From: Leucaena leucocephala
Taxonomy: Eukaryota > Streptophyta > Magnoliopsida > Fabales > Fabaceae
Reading direction: 5' to 3'
Assembly: GCA_037074615.1 (NCBI GenBank)
Contig: CM073519.1
Location: 28,479,001 to 28,543,000 of the forward strand
Length of the DNA stretch: 64,000 nt
Shown: one piece after another, positions 47,026 to 59,644 of the stretch
Layout: each line of letters starts with the position of its first letter
Position numbering within the stretch: the first letter of the stretch is position 1
The notes under the pieces: generated by a model
Database searches by the model: none
Seen by the model: the letters and a program-made list of their open reading frames with translations, nothing else
What the model was told of the DNA's origin: nothing
Made by a program: the position numbers and the translations under genes

Positions 47026-48672
47026 TGCCCAAATGTCAACTCAAGCCAAGAAAAAGAAGATTCTAAAAAGTTCAAGCTAGCTAAGGATCAAGGTAAGTGA
47101 TCTATCCTAGCTTATTTTCCTTTAATTTGGGGGGCTTGAAATTAGGGTTTTCATGGAAGAAATATGAGGTTTCTCTAGGGTGTATATGTTGTCCAAAACC
47201 CCTAGATGAAAGGAGAAAGAATAAATTAAAGTTAAAATTATGTAATTGACACTTGAACATGCTAGTGAGATGATTAGTTGTAGAATCAAGTTGATATTCT
47301 TGACTTGCCCATTGAAGATATATTTTGGTCTGTACTGCTCATGATAGAAGGAGATGGAATCTCAATGATCTAATGCCTCCATTGAATTTATATGACAATT
47401 TTGTGTAGGATTGGAGAGGTTTTGAACCTTGGAAGCATTAAAATTTAAAGTTATAATTCCTAGAATTCTTCTCTATTATTGTTCACTCACATGAATAGTG
47501 ATTGAAATTTCAATATTTTGGTGCTTTCAATGGTTTTAAAATAAAAAGTTATGTGGGATAAAATATAGAAACAAGTATTGGAAGCATTGGAATCAAAAAG
47601 AGAATTTTTGGCAGAATTGTAAATGTTTTGTAAATCTGTATAGAATAATGCATAGGAGCTGGAATTTCATGATTCTAAGCTCATAAATGGATTCAAAAAC
47701 TAAAATTGTGTAGGGTAAAGTTAAGACATCAATTGGTTCAAATACCAAGTTAATTAGTAAAGATTAAGGAAAGTTAATGTAGTTAAGTGAGCTTAATGTT
47801 TAAGAGATTTAGATTGTAATGAATGGATGGTAATGTTATGTTAGGAATTGATTGTGGACTCAAAAGAGGCAGCCACATATCAAGGAGAAGTAAGAAGAAA
47901 AAGACAAGGTTAAAGTTAAAGAAGTCAAGCATGGGAGGTAGTAAACTTATCCTAAACCTGTATGTATTGAATAATATGCTTGGTTGTGCTATGGCTTTGT
48001 TGAATTGTGTTGCATATGTGTTTATAATTGAAGCTCTATTTATATGATTACTTTAGCAAATTATATTTCATATATTATATGGAAGCATGCACATTACACA
48101 ATGTTAACATTTTCATAAGTAAGCACAATTATTTACATTAATGTATGCATTATTTAGTACAGTTTGCTACTAAGATTTCCCCAAAAATATCACCCTATCC
48201 ATGTAATCTCAATCCCAATAGGTTGAAGGATGATGAAAGAGTATGTAGAAGCATGAAGAGAAGTTATGGATTAGATAGTATAAATGTGACATGAACAATT
48301 GTTATATATAATGATGTTATATGACAAAGAGAAACAAAGTAAGGGACCAGAATCTGTTTTCAAAATTTGACCAAATAAACAATAATATTTGACAAATAAA
48401 CTATATTAATTGACTAAGCATTTGGTTTGGAAATTATTTTTTCCTTATATTAGAAGATGTTATCTTCACGTAGCTTTTTGAACCACATTATTTAGATTTT
48501 TTTTAGAATTAATTATGATTTTTTGAAGTTTGTCACTGAATCTAGAATGCCATATGAACAGTAATTCGAGAAGAGTAAAAATCAGATTTAGCTAATAGAC
48601 ATCCAAGGTCTTATAAGTGGTTCTAAATGCTACTAAATGGTCCCTAAGTTGTACAAAAGTAAGGATGTTTCA
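47026..48672 (+). mobile_element. P2 5' LTR, last piece
   Basis: Resumes TGCCCAAATGTCAACTCAAG and ends AAGGATGTTTCA at 48672. AAGGTAAGTGATC near 47091 is the shared donor-like site. The end is of the P1 type while the start (33705) is of the family-B type. Confidence 0.85.
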
Positions 48673-48675
48673 TTT

Positions 48676-48687
48676 TGGTATCAAAAC
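48676..48687 (+). other. P2 primer-binding site
   Basis: TGGTATCAAAAC, three bases after the LTR; two G-to-A type changes from TGGTATCAGAGC. Confidence 0.82.
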
Positions 48688-48814
48688 AGAAGTTTATGGT
48701 ATAATATAAGACAGTCCCTAGACCCTAACTCTTAGTAGTAAGCACTTTGTTAAGTTAGGGTATTTATTAGGATAGTTAGTATTTTTTATTTAAGTAACTC
48801 TAGCAAGAGTAGAT

Positions 48815-49765
48815 ATGGGATTTTATAAAGTTAAGTCAAAACCTTTAGTTAACAAGGGAGACCCCTGGCCAGTAATGATATATGAAGATTATGTATATCT
48901 GGACTTTGATCCTCCTTCAAATAGTGAAGAGAATTCAGATGGTCGTATAAGGGATCAATCAGGGAGGTCTATAGTAGAATATCCTACATATGCTTTTATA
49001 GATTAAAACCTACAATCTGGAGGTTATGTAAAGGTTCATCCTGATGTTGTGCATAACCAGATGATGATGAGTCTAGTAATTTTATATAGTATGAGTTCTT
49101 GGAGTGCCCTCTAACCCTTATGTAAGCCCTATTCCTCTTATGAGAGGACAAATTACGGTTGAGAAAGTTGAGTACTGGTACTAGATTACAGGTATACCAG
49201 ATATTATTCCTCCTCCACCAGAGTTTGAGGATAGATTTAATGAGTAACCTATAACCTATAATAGTCCTTTAATCAAGAGATCCATTTAGGGTCTACGACA
49301 GACCTTTCCTATTCTCACAGTTTAGGAATATATGACTATACAAATAAATAACAGTGTGATGTTTCTGGTCCTAGTCAACCCCAGCTTCCTTTGTTAAAGA
49401 CAAATAATATTGACTATATCAGTCTTAAGAAGGCTATGGAGAGTAAAATTCTTAGTCTAGGTCAAAGGATGGATAGAAGTAGAGATCAAGAGCAATCAGT
49501 TTATCTACATTTCCTCAATGTCGTAGTAGGGATGATAAATAGATATATAATAGAGGGCATTGACTTGAATCAGGTTTACACTCTAGAAGATTAGCATGAG
49601 ATGGTAGTGAGGCAGATATTACCATATACTCCTACATGGCACATAGAGCTAAGTAAGTTTTTAGCAAATGATCTGCCAACTGATATATAGGGGTGGCATT
49701 TCTATATGCAAAAGTATTTATAGTTCACTATTCCTTATAAAAAAATGTAAAAGACATGAGGGGTA
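48815..49765 (+). pseudogene. P2 pre-gag accessory frame, broken
   Basis: Starts MGFYKVKSKPLVNKGDP and is open to 49006; it matches the P1 frame with many substitutions. A second open piece (49391-49594) reads YISLKKAMESKILSLGQ and then LNQVYTLED, followed after a stop by WHIELSKFLAND. Both ends of the protein are thus recognisable in P1 and P2. The N-terminal third is acidic; the C-terminal third is predicted helical by composition, with regularly spaced Trp and Leu. No database family comes to mind. Internal stops make it inactive. Confidence 0.62.
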
Positions 49766-49899
49766 TTGTAAATGTGTAAATAGTGTAAAGTAAAGTAATT
49801 ATATAGATGTATCATAGTTATGATGTACCTCGAATATGTAGTGGACAAGAATACTAGAACATCATGTTTGATGAAAGCTATGCCCAGGTCACGATGTGA

Positions 49900-50240
49900 A
49901 GTATTTTAGGTTGTGACTAGAAGTCCTAGAGAAGTTAAGTCACAACGAGTTAAGACATGAGTCACGACAAATATTCACATCGGCGTTTTGGTCATGACGA
50001 GTAAAGACTATTGGCCGCAATGGAAAGTCATAGAGCTTTCAGGTCACAATGGGTTGGTCATAGGATGCGACTAATGTATACAGTAGATCAGGTTATGATA
50101 GAAAAAGAGGTATGGTCATGACTAAAGAACACAGAGTTATCAAGTCATGATGATTAAGTTGAGATGCCGCGACTAAAGTTTACATAGAGTATGAGTCACG
50201 ACTAGCTAGTACTCAAGTTGTGGCTAGGTTGTATAGAGAC
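49900..50240 (+). repeat. GTCGTGAC-type degenerate array in P2
   Basis: About 13 units: GTTGTGAC, GTCACAAC, GTCACGAC, GTCATGAC, GCCGCAAT, GTCACAAT, GATGCGAC, GTTATGAT, GTCATGAC, GTCATGAT, GCCGCGAC, GTCACGAC, GTTGTGGC, at 20-35 base spacing. Confidence 0.78.
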
Positions 50241-50779
50241 CTAATGACGAGAATGAAGATACCAGCCTCACTAAAGTTTATCAGTTAGAGGATTAGCATA
50301 GTGCGTAGGCAAGCCACATAGTACAAGGCACTGAAATACAGAAAATTAGTTTCAGAAGAGGTTCAGAAGTAGATCCTCCGTGTGATCATTAGAAGTCGAT
50401 CTATGTTACAAAATAATTTGTTCAGCTAGTATTTATTAAACAAAATAATTATAAACTAGAATGTGACTTTCCTAGAATTGAGCCTAATACATGGCATAAG
50501 GTTAGAGATATGATGGTTAATAGATAGAAAGTTAATGTTCCCAAAATAAAGGGATACCATCACGAAGAGACAGTAACCTAGCAGACCTAGGGTAGAGCAC
50601 CCTAGAGAATATAAGTAATATAATAGATGATGAATGAGATTCATATGACTTAAGTTAGTCAGGATCAAGAAAAAGACTAGAAAGGAATTGTAGTTCAGTC
50701 AAGAACAGACTGAGACTGATATATAGATAGAAAAAGTTAAGAGATAGTAGAGAGATACATAAGTTACTCCATATAGATG

Positions 50780-51090
50780 GAGATTGATCGACTTACTTGA
50801 GAAGTTTTTCTCTAATAGTTTACAAGAAACATTCCTCTAAGATAGATAGTGATGAGCGTGAGGCTAAGGGTTAAAATAATAAAAGAGAAATCCTTTAATG
50901 AATAGTTAGCTGAGTTCATCCACATTAACAGTGAGAGTTAAATGACTGAGAAGTTAGTTCATGGATTAAATCTATGTTATAAAGAGTTTTTCTCATGTAG
51001 TTGTAGAAGTTCAACAGAGTGATAGATGTATGCAAGATAAGAAAAAGAAGTTTATGATGTCTAAAGAGATAAAGGTAGCCATAGTTGAAA
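50780..51090 (+). pseudogene. P2 gag remnant
   Basis: Aligns with P1 8085 onward (CTTACTTGAGAAGTTTTTCTC, then GAACATTCCTCTAAG-like sequence). No frame is open for more than a few dozen codons. It is cut off at 51096 by an LTR. Confidence 0.4.
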
Positions 51091-51096
51091 AGATAA

Positions 51097-54000
51097 TATC
51101 ATATCCTCAATTTTCTTACCTGATGTAACAGTATAGTTTATATGAAATGGACATGAGATTCTTGGAATAAACTGTATCAGAATGAGAAAGGAAAGGGAAG
51201 GATTATTGTCTAAGGAAAATATAGGGACCTAAACACAAAGTAGAAAAGGTTAAAGGCCAAAAGTTAAAGTAGAAACAAAAGTTGGGCTAAAAGTGGTAAT
51301 TTCTAAAAGTTTAGGGACCTAAATATACATAAGCCAAAAGTCAGGGACCTAAATGTAATTATGGAAAAGTTGAGCCAAGACATGCCAAAAATGCCCATAA
51401 TCATATTAGACCCAAATTTTACTAGTAGATAGATAAAGTTATTCCGGTTAGTTTAAGGAGTCACAGAATTTTGATTTGAGGTCCCAATTAATTGATATAA
51501 ATTCCTAAAGTCAGAAGGAATTATTACAGTATTTTTCAGACCTCAGAATCAGATGAACCATTATAGTAAATTCCTATATTTAATGTAAGAATTTATAAAG
51601 TTGACAGAGTCAGAAAAAGAGTCCTATAGAATTCTTACTAGATTTTACGGTGAAATAAAATATCCGATAAATATGGTTAGGAGAGTTGTCTAGGGATTTG
51701 TGTCATAAAGAGCATAAAGGAAATGAACCCATGGCAAGGCCCAAATGGCACCATCATGAGCCCAATATGGTGACTGGACAGCTAGGTGGACTAGAGTCTA
51801 AAGTAATCCAGGAAAAGTATGAACTTACGAAAATGCCCTAGGATACCCATATTGTACTAGTGATGAATGGAGGGCATTTTGGTCATTTTGGATAGGCTAA
51901 AAATGTGTAAAATGGCATAAATATGATTAGTTAGAGCCAGTATATGCCCTGAGGCAGTACAGAGAGGGGTAAAATGACAATTATGCCCTTAGGGTTAATA
52001 TAGTGCAAGAAAGGACACCAAGGGTATTCTAGTCATTTCCCAAGGGATGGATGGCAGATAAATACTCAGTCTAACAATTTCAATGGTATGAGGAACCTAG
52101 ACATTGGTTTCCAGGATAGAATATATATCTTGGAATATTATAAAAATTAGGAACATAAAACAGTATGCTTTTTGTGAAATTGCTCTGATCAATACGAAAC
52201 TGGACTAGAATTTTTCCTATCAACATATTTTATCTTTTTCAGCCAAACATGAACCTAAATGATGTCATGCATGGCCTAAAAAGGAAAGCTTCTAGGGCAA
52301 GCTTTTTTAAAGAATGAATATGGACCATTAGATCAAATAGTAACCAAATCAATCTTGGCCATCCATTTCAACTCAAGCTCATCTATAAATACCCCCTCAA
52401 ATTAGACCCATTCGGCATGCTTGAAGAACCATAGGGAAACTCTTGCAAAATTTCCATTCAACCAAGAAAGAAGAACACAAATTGGAGCACAAAGCAAGGT
52501 AATCATCTCCCTTGATCTTGAGCTTTATTCTAACAAGCTAGCTCTTGATTTTAAGGGATTCTTGCGCCATATTTCCCTTGTGGTTGCTACTGGAAGTTCT
52601 GTCCATATATGGTTAGAATATGAGTTTTATGTTATAAATAGTTTAGACAAGCTTAAACAAGCTAGAATCAAGTAGTATAAGCTTAGAAATTCAATTATGT
52701 TTGGAATTAGGGTTGTGTGTTCTTGCTGGTACTATACATGACACTATTCATATGTTGGAATTTCATGATTTCGATGCTTCCAATGAGTTTAAAATGGAAA
52801 ATTGTGTGTGGATAAAGTAGGAGAACAAATATTGGAAACATTGGAATCAAAATGTGAATATTTGGAAAACAAGGGTTTTGATTCAGTCAAGGGCAGCAAC
52901 TTATGATGTATTTTGATTTTGGAAATTCTGGTTTCATATTTGGATTCTACATGAAAAATTATGTGGAGATGAACTATGAGAATTTATTTTGGAAAGATGG
53001 AAGTAAGAAACATAAAATAGAGAAACAAAGGAAGTTAGTGAAAACTAATCTTGGTTTTGTGTTCAAGTTGAGTTGTAACTTTATATTACTTTGTAATGTC
53101 TAGGTTTTGACATTTGTGAAGGAAGGAAATCATCTCAAGAAGATCTTGACAAGGATAGCTAAGAGGTAGTAAACATACCTAACTAAAGTTTCATCTTTGC
53201 TTAATTGTTTGCTTGCTTGTTGGTTATGGTGTTTGGTTGTCCATGAGATTGTGTCATCATGTTGATGATGAAGTATGAATGATTGCAACTCCTTGCAAGT
53301 TATGTCATGACAATATGCATGTTAGAGTTGGCTTATGTACCATTATGAAGTAGCTCCTATCTTATGATAACATGTTAAGCATCCAATTAATCATGCATGA
53401 TATTATGGTTTGTGTAACTTGCTATTGGGATTTCCATGAGATCTCATTCCTTCCATATGCATAACCATGTTATAGGTGCTGGAACTTCACAAGGAAAAAA
53501 GGGTAGACATTGATGGTTGAACTTGTATAACCAATTACATGAGTTACAGTCACTATGAAAGGATATGATGCATGTATGATGTATGATTCTGTATTCGGGT
53601 TCTGAGGCTGTGATGATGTTACGATGATTAGAATACTTTAATCAATGAGTTTGAACTTGAAATTTGGCATGATAATAGCTATAGTATAGAGATTTAAATG
53701 AACACCAAAAATGCCTCAATTGGTTAAGTATTCGAATTGTTATGATTTTTCCAAGTTGAAGTTAAAATCTAGAATCAAGAGAAAGTAAGCAACTAGAGGC
53801 AATGATATTCCGATGCTAATTTTTTATAGCAAATGAACGAGTTTTTCCATGAAACTTTTTGAACTTAAAATGGACATCTAGGGCTTTATATCTATAGTTA
53901 ACACGGTTCATTTGGATAAGAAATCAAAGAGAAATGAATTTTTGAAGTTAAGGCAAAGAAACTGGAACTTCTAGATTTTACCAAATTAATAGTGTTTTTC

Positions 54001-54296
54001 AACGAATGAACCGATTTTATTGGTACAATGGAACCTCATTTTTATATTTTTATCTCAAATTTAATAAAAGAGCTTTCATTAGAAATTATAACCAACCTAC
54101 TTTGATTTTTCTACATTTAATTATGAATTTTCAAAGTTGGGTACATGTTCTAGAATTACCAAATGAACAGTGAAAGTGAACAGTACCCCCAAGAGCAAGT
54201 CATTTGAAAATGAATGTTTATAAGGCATATGATCTCGTAATTGGTTCCAATGACTTTTCAATGAGTATAATTGACGGTGAAATTAAGGATATGACA
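51097..54296 (+). mobile_element. Family-B LTR, complete
   Basis: Begins TATCATATCCTCAATTTTC (decayed TGTCATATCC) and ends AATTAAGGATATGACA; 3200 bases. TATA box at 52383-52391. An 84-codon frame (52421-52675) starts about 30 bases past the box and has counterparts in the two other family-B LTRs. Flanks GATAA and TGGAG do not match, so it may be a rearranged 3' LTR rather than a clean solo insertion. Confidence 0.85.
52383..52391 (+). promoter_or_regulatory. Family-B LTR TATA box
   Basis: CTATAAATACCCCC. Confidence 0.7.
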
Positions 54297-56710
54297 TGGA
54301 GGGTATTTTGGTCATTTTGGACAGGCCAAAAATGTGTAACAGGTATAAATATGATTAGTTAGAGTCAGTATATGCCCTAAGGCAGTACAGAGAGGGGTAA
54401 AATGACAATTATGCCCTCATGGTTCATATAGTGCAAGAAAGGACACTAAGGGTAGTTTGGTATTTTCCCAAGGGATGGATGGTAGATAAATACTCAGTAT
54501 AACAATGTCAATGGTATGAGGAACATAGACACTGGTTTCCAGGATAGAATACATATCCTGGAATATTATAAAAATTAGGAATAGAAAACAGTCTGGTTTT
54601 TGTGAAACTGCTCCAATCGGTACCAAACTAGACTAGAAGTTTTTCCTATCAGTATATTTTACCTTTTTCAACCAAACATGACCCTAAATGATGTCATGCA
54701 TGGTGTCAAAAGCAAAGCATCTAGGACAAGCTTGTTTAAAGAATGAATGTGGACCATTAGATTAAATAGTAACTAAATCAATCTTGGCTATCCATTTCAA
54801 CTCAAGCTCATCTATAAATACCCCCTCAAATCAGACCCATTAGGCATGCTTGAAGAACCATAAGGAACCTCTTGCAAAATTTCCATTCAACCAAGAAAGA
54901 AGCACACAACTTGAAGAAAAAACAAGGTAATCATCTCCCTTGATCTTTAGCTTTGTTCTAGCAAGTTAGCTCATAGTTTTAAGGGTGGTTTTGTGCTATA
55001 TTTCCCTTATGGTTGCTACTAGAAGTGCTGTCCATATATGGTTAGAATATGAGTTTTATGTTATGCATAGTTTAGACAAGCTTAAACAAGCTAGAATCAA
55101 GTTGTATAAGCTTGGAAACTCAAGTATGTTTGGAATTAGGGTTTTGTGTTCTTGCTGTTACTGTGCATGGAAGTGTTCATATGTTGGAATTTTATGATTT
55201 TGATGCTTCCAATGAGTTTAAAATGAAAAATTGTGTGGGGATAAAGTAGGAGAACAAGTATTGGAAGCAACTGAATCAAAATGTGAATTTTGGAAAACAA
55301 GGGGATTTGCTTCAGTTTGTTACTGTAGCATTAGGCATGTTTTGATTTTGGAAATTCTAGTTTCAGATTTGGATTCTACATGAAAAATTTTATGTAAACA
55401 AACTATGAGAATTTATTTTGGGAAGATGGAAGTAAGAAACATAAAATGGAGAAACAAAGGAAGTTAGTGAAAACCTAGTCTTGGTTTTGTGTTCAAGTTG
55501 AGTTGTAACTTTATATTACTTTGTAATGTCTAGGTTTTGACATTTGTGAAGGAAGGAAATCATCTCAAGAAGACCTTGACAAGGATAGCTAAGAGGTAGT
55601 AAACATACCAAACTATAGTTTCATCTTTGCTTGCTTGTTGGTTATGGTGTTTGGTTGTCCATAAGATTGTGTCATCATGTTGATGATGAAGTATGAATGA
55701 TTGCAACTCCTTGCAAGTTATGTCATGACAATATGCATGTTATAGTTTTCTTATGTACCATTATGAAGTAGCTCCCATCTCATGATAACATGTTAAGCAT
55801 CCAATTAATCATGCATGATATTATGGTTGTGTAACTTGCTATTGGGATTTCCATAAAATCTCATTTCTTCCATATGCATAACTATGTTATAGGTGCTATA
55901 ACTTCACAAGGAAAAAGGGTAAACATTGATGGTTGAACTTGTATAACCATTTCCATGAGTTACATGTCAGTATGAAAGGATATGATGGATGCATGATGTA
56001 TGATTTTGTAATTGTGTTATGAGGCCATGTTGGTGTGATGATGATTATGACACCTTAATCAACGAATTTGAACTTGACATTTGGTATGATAATAGCTAAG
56101 ATATAGAGATTTAAATGAACACTAATAACACCTCCATTTGTTAAGTATTCGAATTGTTATGATTTTTCTAATTTGGAGTTAAAATCTGGAACTAAGAGAA
56201 AGTAAGCAATTGGAGGCAGTGACATTCCGACGTAAATTTTGTATAGTAAATGAATGGGTTTTTCCGTGAAATTTGGTGAACTTAAAGATCACGTCTAGAG
56301 CCTTAAATACATAGGTAACACAGTTCATTTAGATAAGTAATGAAAGATAAATGAATTTTTGAATTTTAGACAAAGAAACTGGAACTTCCAGATTTTACCA
56401 AATAAACAGTGTTTTTCAACAAATAATCTGATTTCATTTGGACACTAGACCTCAGTTTTATATTCTTTCTTCAAATAGTAATGAAATAGCTTTCATTAGA
56501 AATTGAAACCACCCTAGTTCAATTTTTCTACATTTAATTATGAATTTTCAAAGTTGGGTACATGTTCTGGAATTACCAAATAAACTGTAGAAGTCAACAG
56601 TACCCGAGAGTAATTCTTTTGAAAATGAATGTTTTTTAACAAAAGGCTATGTAATTAGTTCCAATGACTTTCAAATGAGTATAATTGAGATTAAAAATAA
56701 GGATACAACA
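54297..56710 (+). mobile_element. P3 5' LTR, truncated at its start
   Basis: Enters the family-B LTR at TGGAGGGTATTTTGGTC, equivalent to about 51866, and continues to GGATACAACA at 56710, next to the P3 primer site. TATA box at 54812-54820. With the preceding LTR it forms a direct tandem repeat of about 2.4 kb. Confidence 0.85.
54812..54820 (+). promoter_or_regulatory. P3 LTR TATA box
   Basis: CTATAAATACCCCC, same context as 52383. Confidence 0.7.
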
Positions 56711-56713
56711 TTT

Positions 56714-56725
56714 TGGTATCAGAAC
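56714..56725 (+). other. P3 primer-binding site
   Basis: TGGTATCAGAAC, one change from TGGTATCAGAGC; three bases after the LTR. Confidence 0.87.
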
Positions 56726-56829
56726 AAAGGATTATGGCTTAAAAATGCTCTGAATAGATTATTTATAGACTGATGTATAAGTAAACATCTGCATAATTAA
56801 CACTAAGTTAGTTATTATAGGGTAAAGAT

Positions 56830-57767
56830 GGTTGAGTCTAGGACTTTAGAAACTACAATAAACTAGGGGGATTCTATACCAGAAGTCTTTAGTTCAGATA
56901 GATAAGGGTTGAACCCAAAGGTGGTTGAGGCTTTGGTAAATGATCTGGAGTTTGGGCTTCCTCCAGTGATCCATATATGAGATTCTAGTAGTGATTCAGA
57001 ATTAGACAGGATAGATAGTTCTTCATATGGATCAAATGGGACAGATGATGATGAGTCATCAAAGGAGGATGTACCTGAGGAACCTATTCCAGCCCCACCT
57101 ATTAATATTGTACCACCTGAAAGGTTGACTGTAGCACAGAGAAGGATACAGATCTGGTAGATGATAGAGATATGGTTGACCCTCAAGAGGAACAGTCTGA
57201 TAAGGGATACTCCTATGTTAAGGGTGCTACAGAACCTTTACATAGGCAGGCTACTGAGGTAGAAGTTCCTAGTCCAAGTCAAGTGCCTAACCCAGTTGAT
57301 ATACCTAAACCCAGTTATACAGTTGATATATCTGGACCTAGTCATATACCAAACTCTACAGATATCCCAGGTCCTAATGGAACTAAGAAGCCAATGGTAG
57401 AGATATATCTGGATGACCACCAGGTTATAGAGCTAACCCCTGGGGATAGAGTGAAGAGCACTTCAAGAAAACTGTGGAACTAGCTAGATAGTTATATGAC
57501 ATATGAAGAATGTTGATTAGAGAAGTCAATCAGGATTACAGAATTTATAAGTACTTCATAACAAGAGTACGAGAAGCCTATCGAGTGTTGTCTAGATACC
57601 CTCAGTCTTGAGGCTTGGACTAATATCATGGATGATATCTTGCCTCTCATAGCAATGTGGAGAGTGGGGTTAGACTAGTATTTTGAAGAGGAACCTTATG
57701 AGGACATCCATGACTGGATCTATATGATAGGAGAGCTTATTAGGATCCATTATGAGAAAGCATAATG
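56830..57767 (+). pseudogene. P3 pre-gag accessory frame, broken
   Basis: It starts MVESRTLETT, soon hits a stop, and continues with an acidic Ser/Asp/Glu-rich stretch (56930-57110) and an open 103-codon piece (57172-57483) rich in Pro, with three imperfect repeats of IPNPVDIP type. The C-terminal part (57600-57767) reads SLEAWTNIMDDILP, then EEEPYEDIHDWIYMIGELI. The spacing of LE-W, LP, W and Y matches TLEDWHEMIVSQVLP and the residues after it in P1. I infer that the two families carry divergent versions of one protein. Its role is unknown. Confidence 0.58.
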
Positions 57768-57950
57768 TAATGGTTGTATATATGAATGTTATTGTGATCT
57801 ATGTATTTATGACTAGTGATGATCTTATACATGTATGTATGCTATAAAAGATCCATGTAATGCTATTGAACTTTTTGTATGCTATGTTTTGAATGAAATA
57901 TGAATTATGTTAATTATAGTATTCCTTTCCTATTACAATAGTAAAACAAA

Positions 57951-58885
57951 ATGGTAAGAACAAGAATAGCTGGTTCTTTGGGAGAACCCTAGAATGCTGG
58001 AGACATTAACCAATTAATTTTAGAATGATTAGAACAACAACAAAATCTGATTGAAGAGGTAAGAGTAGCTTAGGCGATGAGCGAACAGGAAAGGGAAGCT
58101 GCCATAGCAGCAGCTATAGGAAAGCAGTAGAGAATCTAAGACAACCAGAATTTGTGGGTACAGCTAATACAGAACTATAAATGGTTCAACAGATAGCTGA
58201 GCCACCAAGACAAATGGGATAGACAGTGGATCCCACTAGCATTCAATAATGGATAGCTAAATTTTATAAGCATATTCCTCCAATGTTTGAGGGGACATTT
58301 GATGTACAAAAAGCAGAAGATTGGATCAGCAGACTAGAGAAGATTTTCAAGGTACTTGATTGTCCATCTGAGAGTAAAGCACATATGGCAATCTATTAGT
58401 TAGAAAGAGATGCAGATAGATGGTGGAGGAACACTGAGTTGTTTCTGTAGGCAAGACATATTCCTTCACATGGGAAGTATTTCTTGAATAGTTTTATGAA
58501 AAGTATTTCCCTCAGTCAGTAAGGGATGAAAGAGAAGCAGAGTTCTTATGCTGAGACAAGGGGAGAAAGAATCGTTTGACAAGTACCTGGCTAAGTTCAT
58601 CCGTCTTTCTCAGTATTCTACTTATTTGTGACAGGTGGATGATGAACATTGGATGATAGAGAGAATGGTCAGGGGACTAAATGTTACTTTGAAAGATAAG
58701 ATGACTCTCCAACAGTACAACCAGTTTAATAAAGCAGTAGAGGCCTACAGAATCATTGACAACAGCCTGAATACCGGATACTGATGAGACCGATGAGCAG
58801 AGAGACAACTATTCTAGAGAGAGCTAGCCAGAACAGAAGTACAGCCGGTGGCAATGGCTATAATAGACAGTGCAACTCATGTTAA
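57951..58885 (+). pseudogene. P3 gag, best-preserved copy
   Basis: ATG at 57951 gives MVRTRIAGSLGEP. The next part is Gln/Glu/Ala-rich with stops. After a frameshift, 58271-58440 reads IPPMFEGTFDVQKAEDWISR and then RDADRWW, a clear Ty3/Gypsy retrotransposon gag domain. Later pieces read FDKYLAKFIRLSQ and VDDEHWMIERMVRGLN, also typical. Near 58862 a CX2C-H-C cluster (CNSC, H, C) may be a shortened zinc knuckle. Roughly 310 codons, about the usual length of gag up to the knuckle. Protease and polymerase do not follow. Gag packages element RNA into particles; here it is broken by stops and shifts. Confidence 0.78.
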
Positions 58886-59644
58886 AGTCATGTCTACTAG
58901 ATGAGATGTACATATTATGATAAATATGTGTATGGTAGAACCTGTGTAGATCTCTATAGTATTAGATATAGTAAAGTTATAAAAGAGGGGAATGATAAGA
59001 GAAATTCCTTAGTAATAGAGGAAATAAGTAAAGTCTTAACAGATAATATTGGCTAATATGGTCATGTTTGAGAAATTATCTGTTGAGTTAACAACTAAGT
59101 GGAAGTGGCTAACCTTGTAACTTAGTCTGTTGGTTTAGGTCTTCCAAAGATAAGAATACAGTATAATAGAATTGTAGTAGATTCTGGAAGATTGCAGTTA
59201 GATTCTACCATGGCTCACAGAGAATAAAATTCTAGGGTTGTAGTTTGATCTTGAAGAGGCTTAAGGTTGATCGCAGTACATCCTATGGGTCACAATAGAC
59301 CTAGTCGAAAATGAATGAGCCATAAGTATAATATTTTTTTGGAATGACAAATTACCAAGGACAAGGTTAAAGTGGGGAAGCCTCACAAGTTATTTAACTC
59401 ATAATAAAGAGAGTACCCTGATGTTAGTTTTAGATAGCTTATTGTTATCATGGATTGAGCTTATAATCTTCTTACACGAACAAGAAATTAAGTGATTAGA
59501 GTTAAAGTTGTTAGTCCTGAGTACCCATAATTTATGAGAATATCTTAAAAAATATGAGAAGGGATCAAGGAATAACAGAGAGATCCCTAAGATAAGATTA
59601 CAGAGATTAAGAATGAGAGATAAATATATCTTCAAGATGAAGAT
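58886..59644 (+). mobile_element. P3 internal 3' region, before the solo LTR
   Basis: Directly after gag the sequence matches P1 9150-9890 (GTAGAACCTGTGTAGATCTC, the GGCTCACAG/GATCGCAG stretch, and CCAAGGACAAGGTTAAAG). Hence pol is absent by deletion or was never present. No frames of note. Confidence 0.78.

Noticed and set aside
49900..50240. CRISPR-like regular array
   Set aside because: The units are 8 bases, degenerate and unevenly spaced, in plant DNA inside a retrotransposon.
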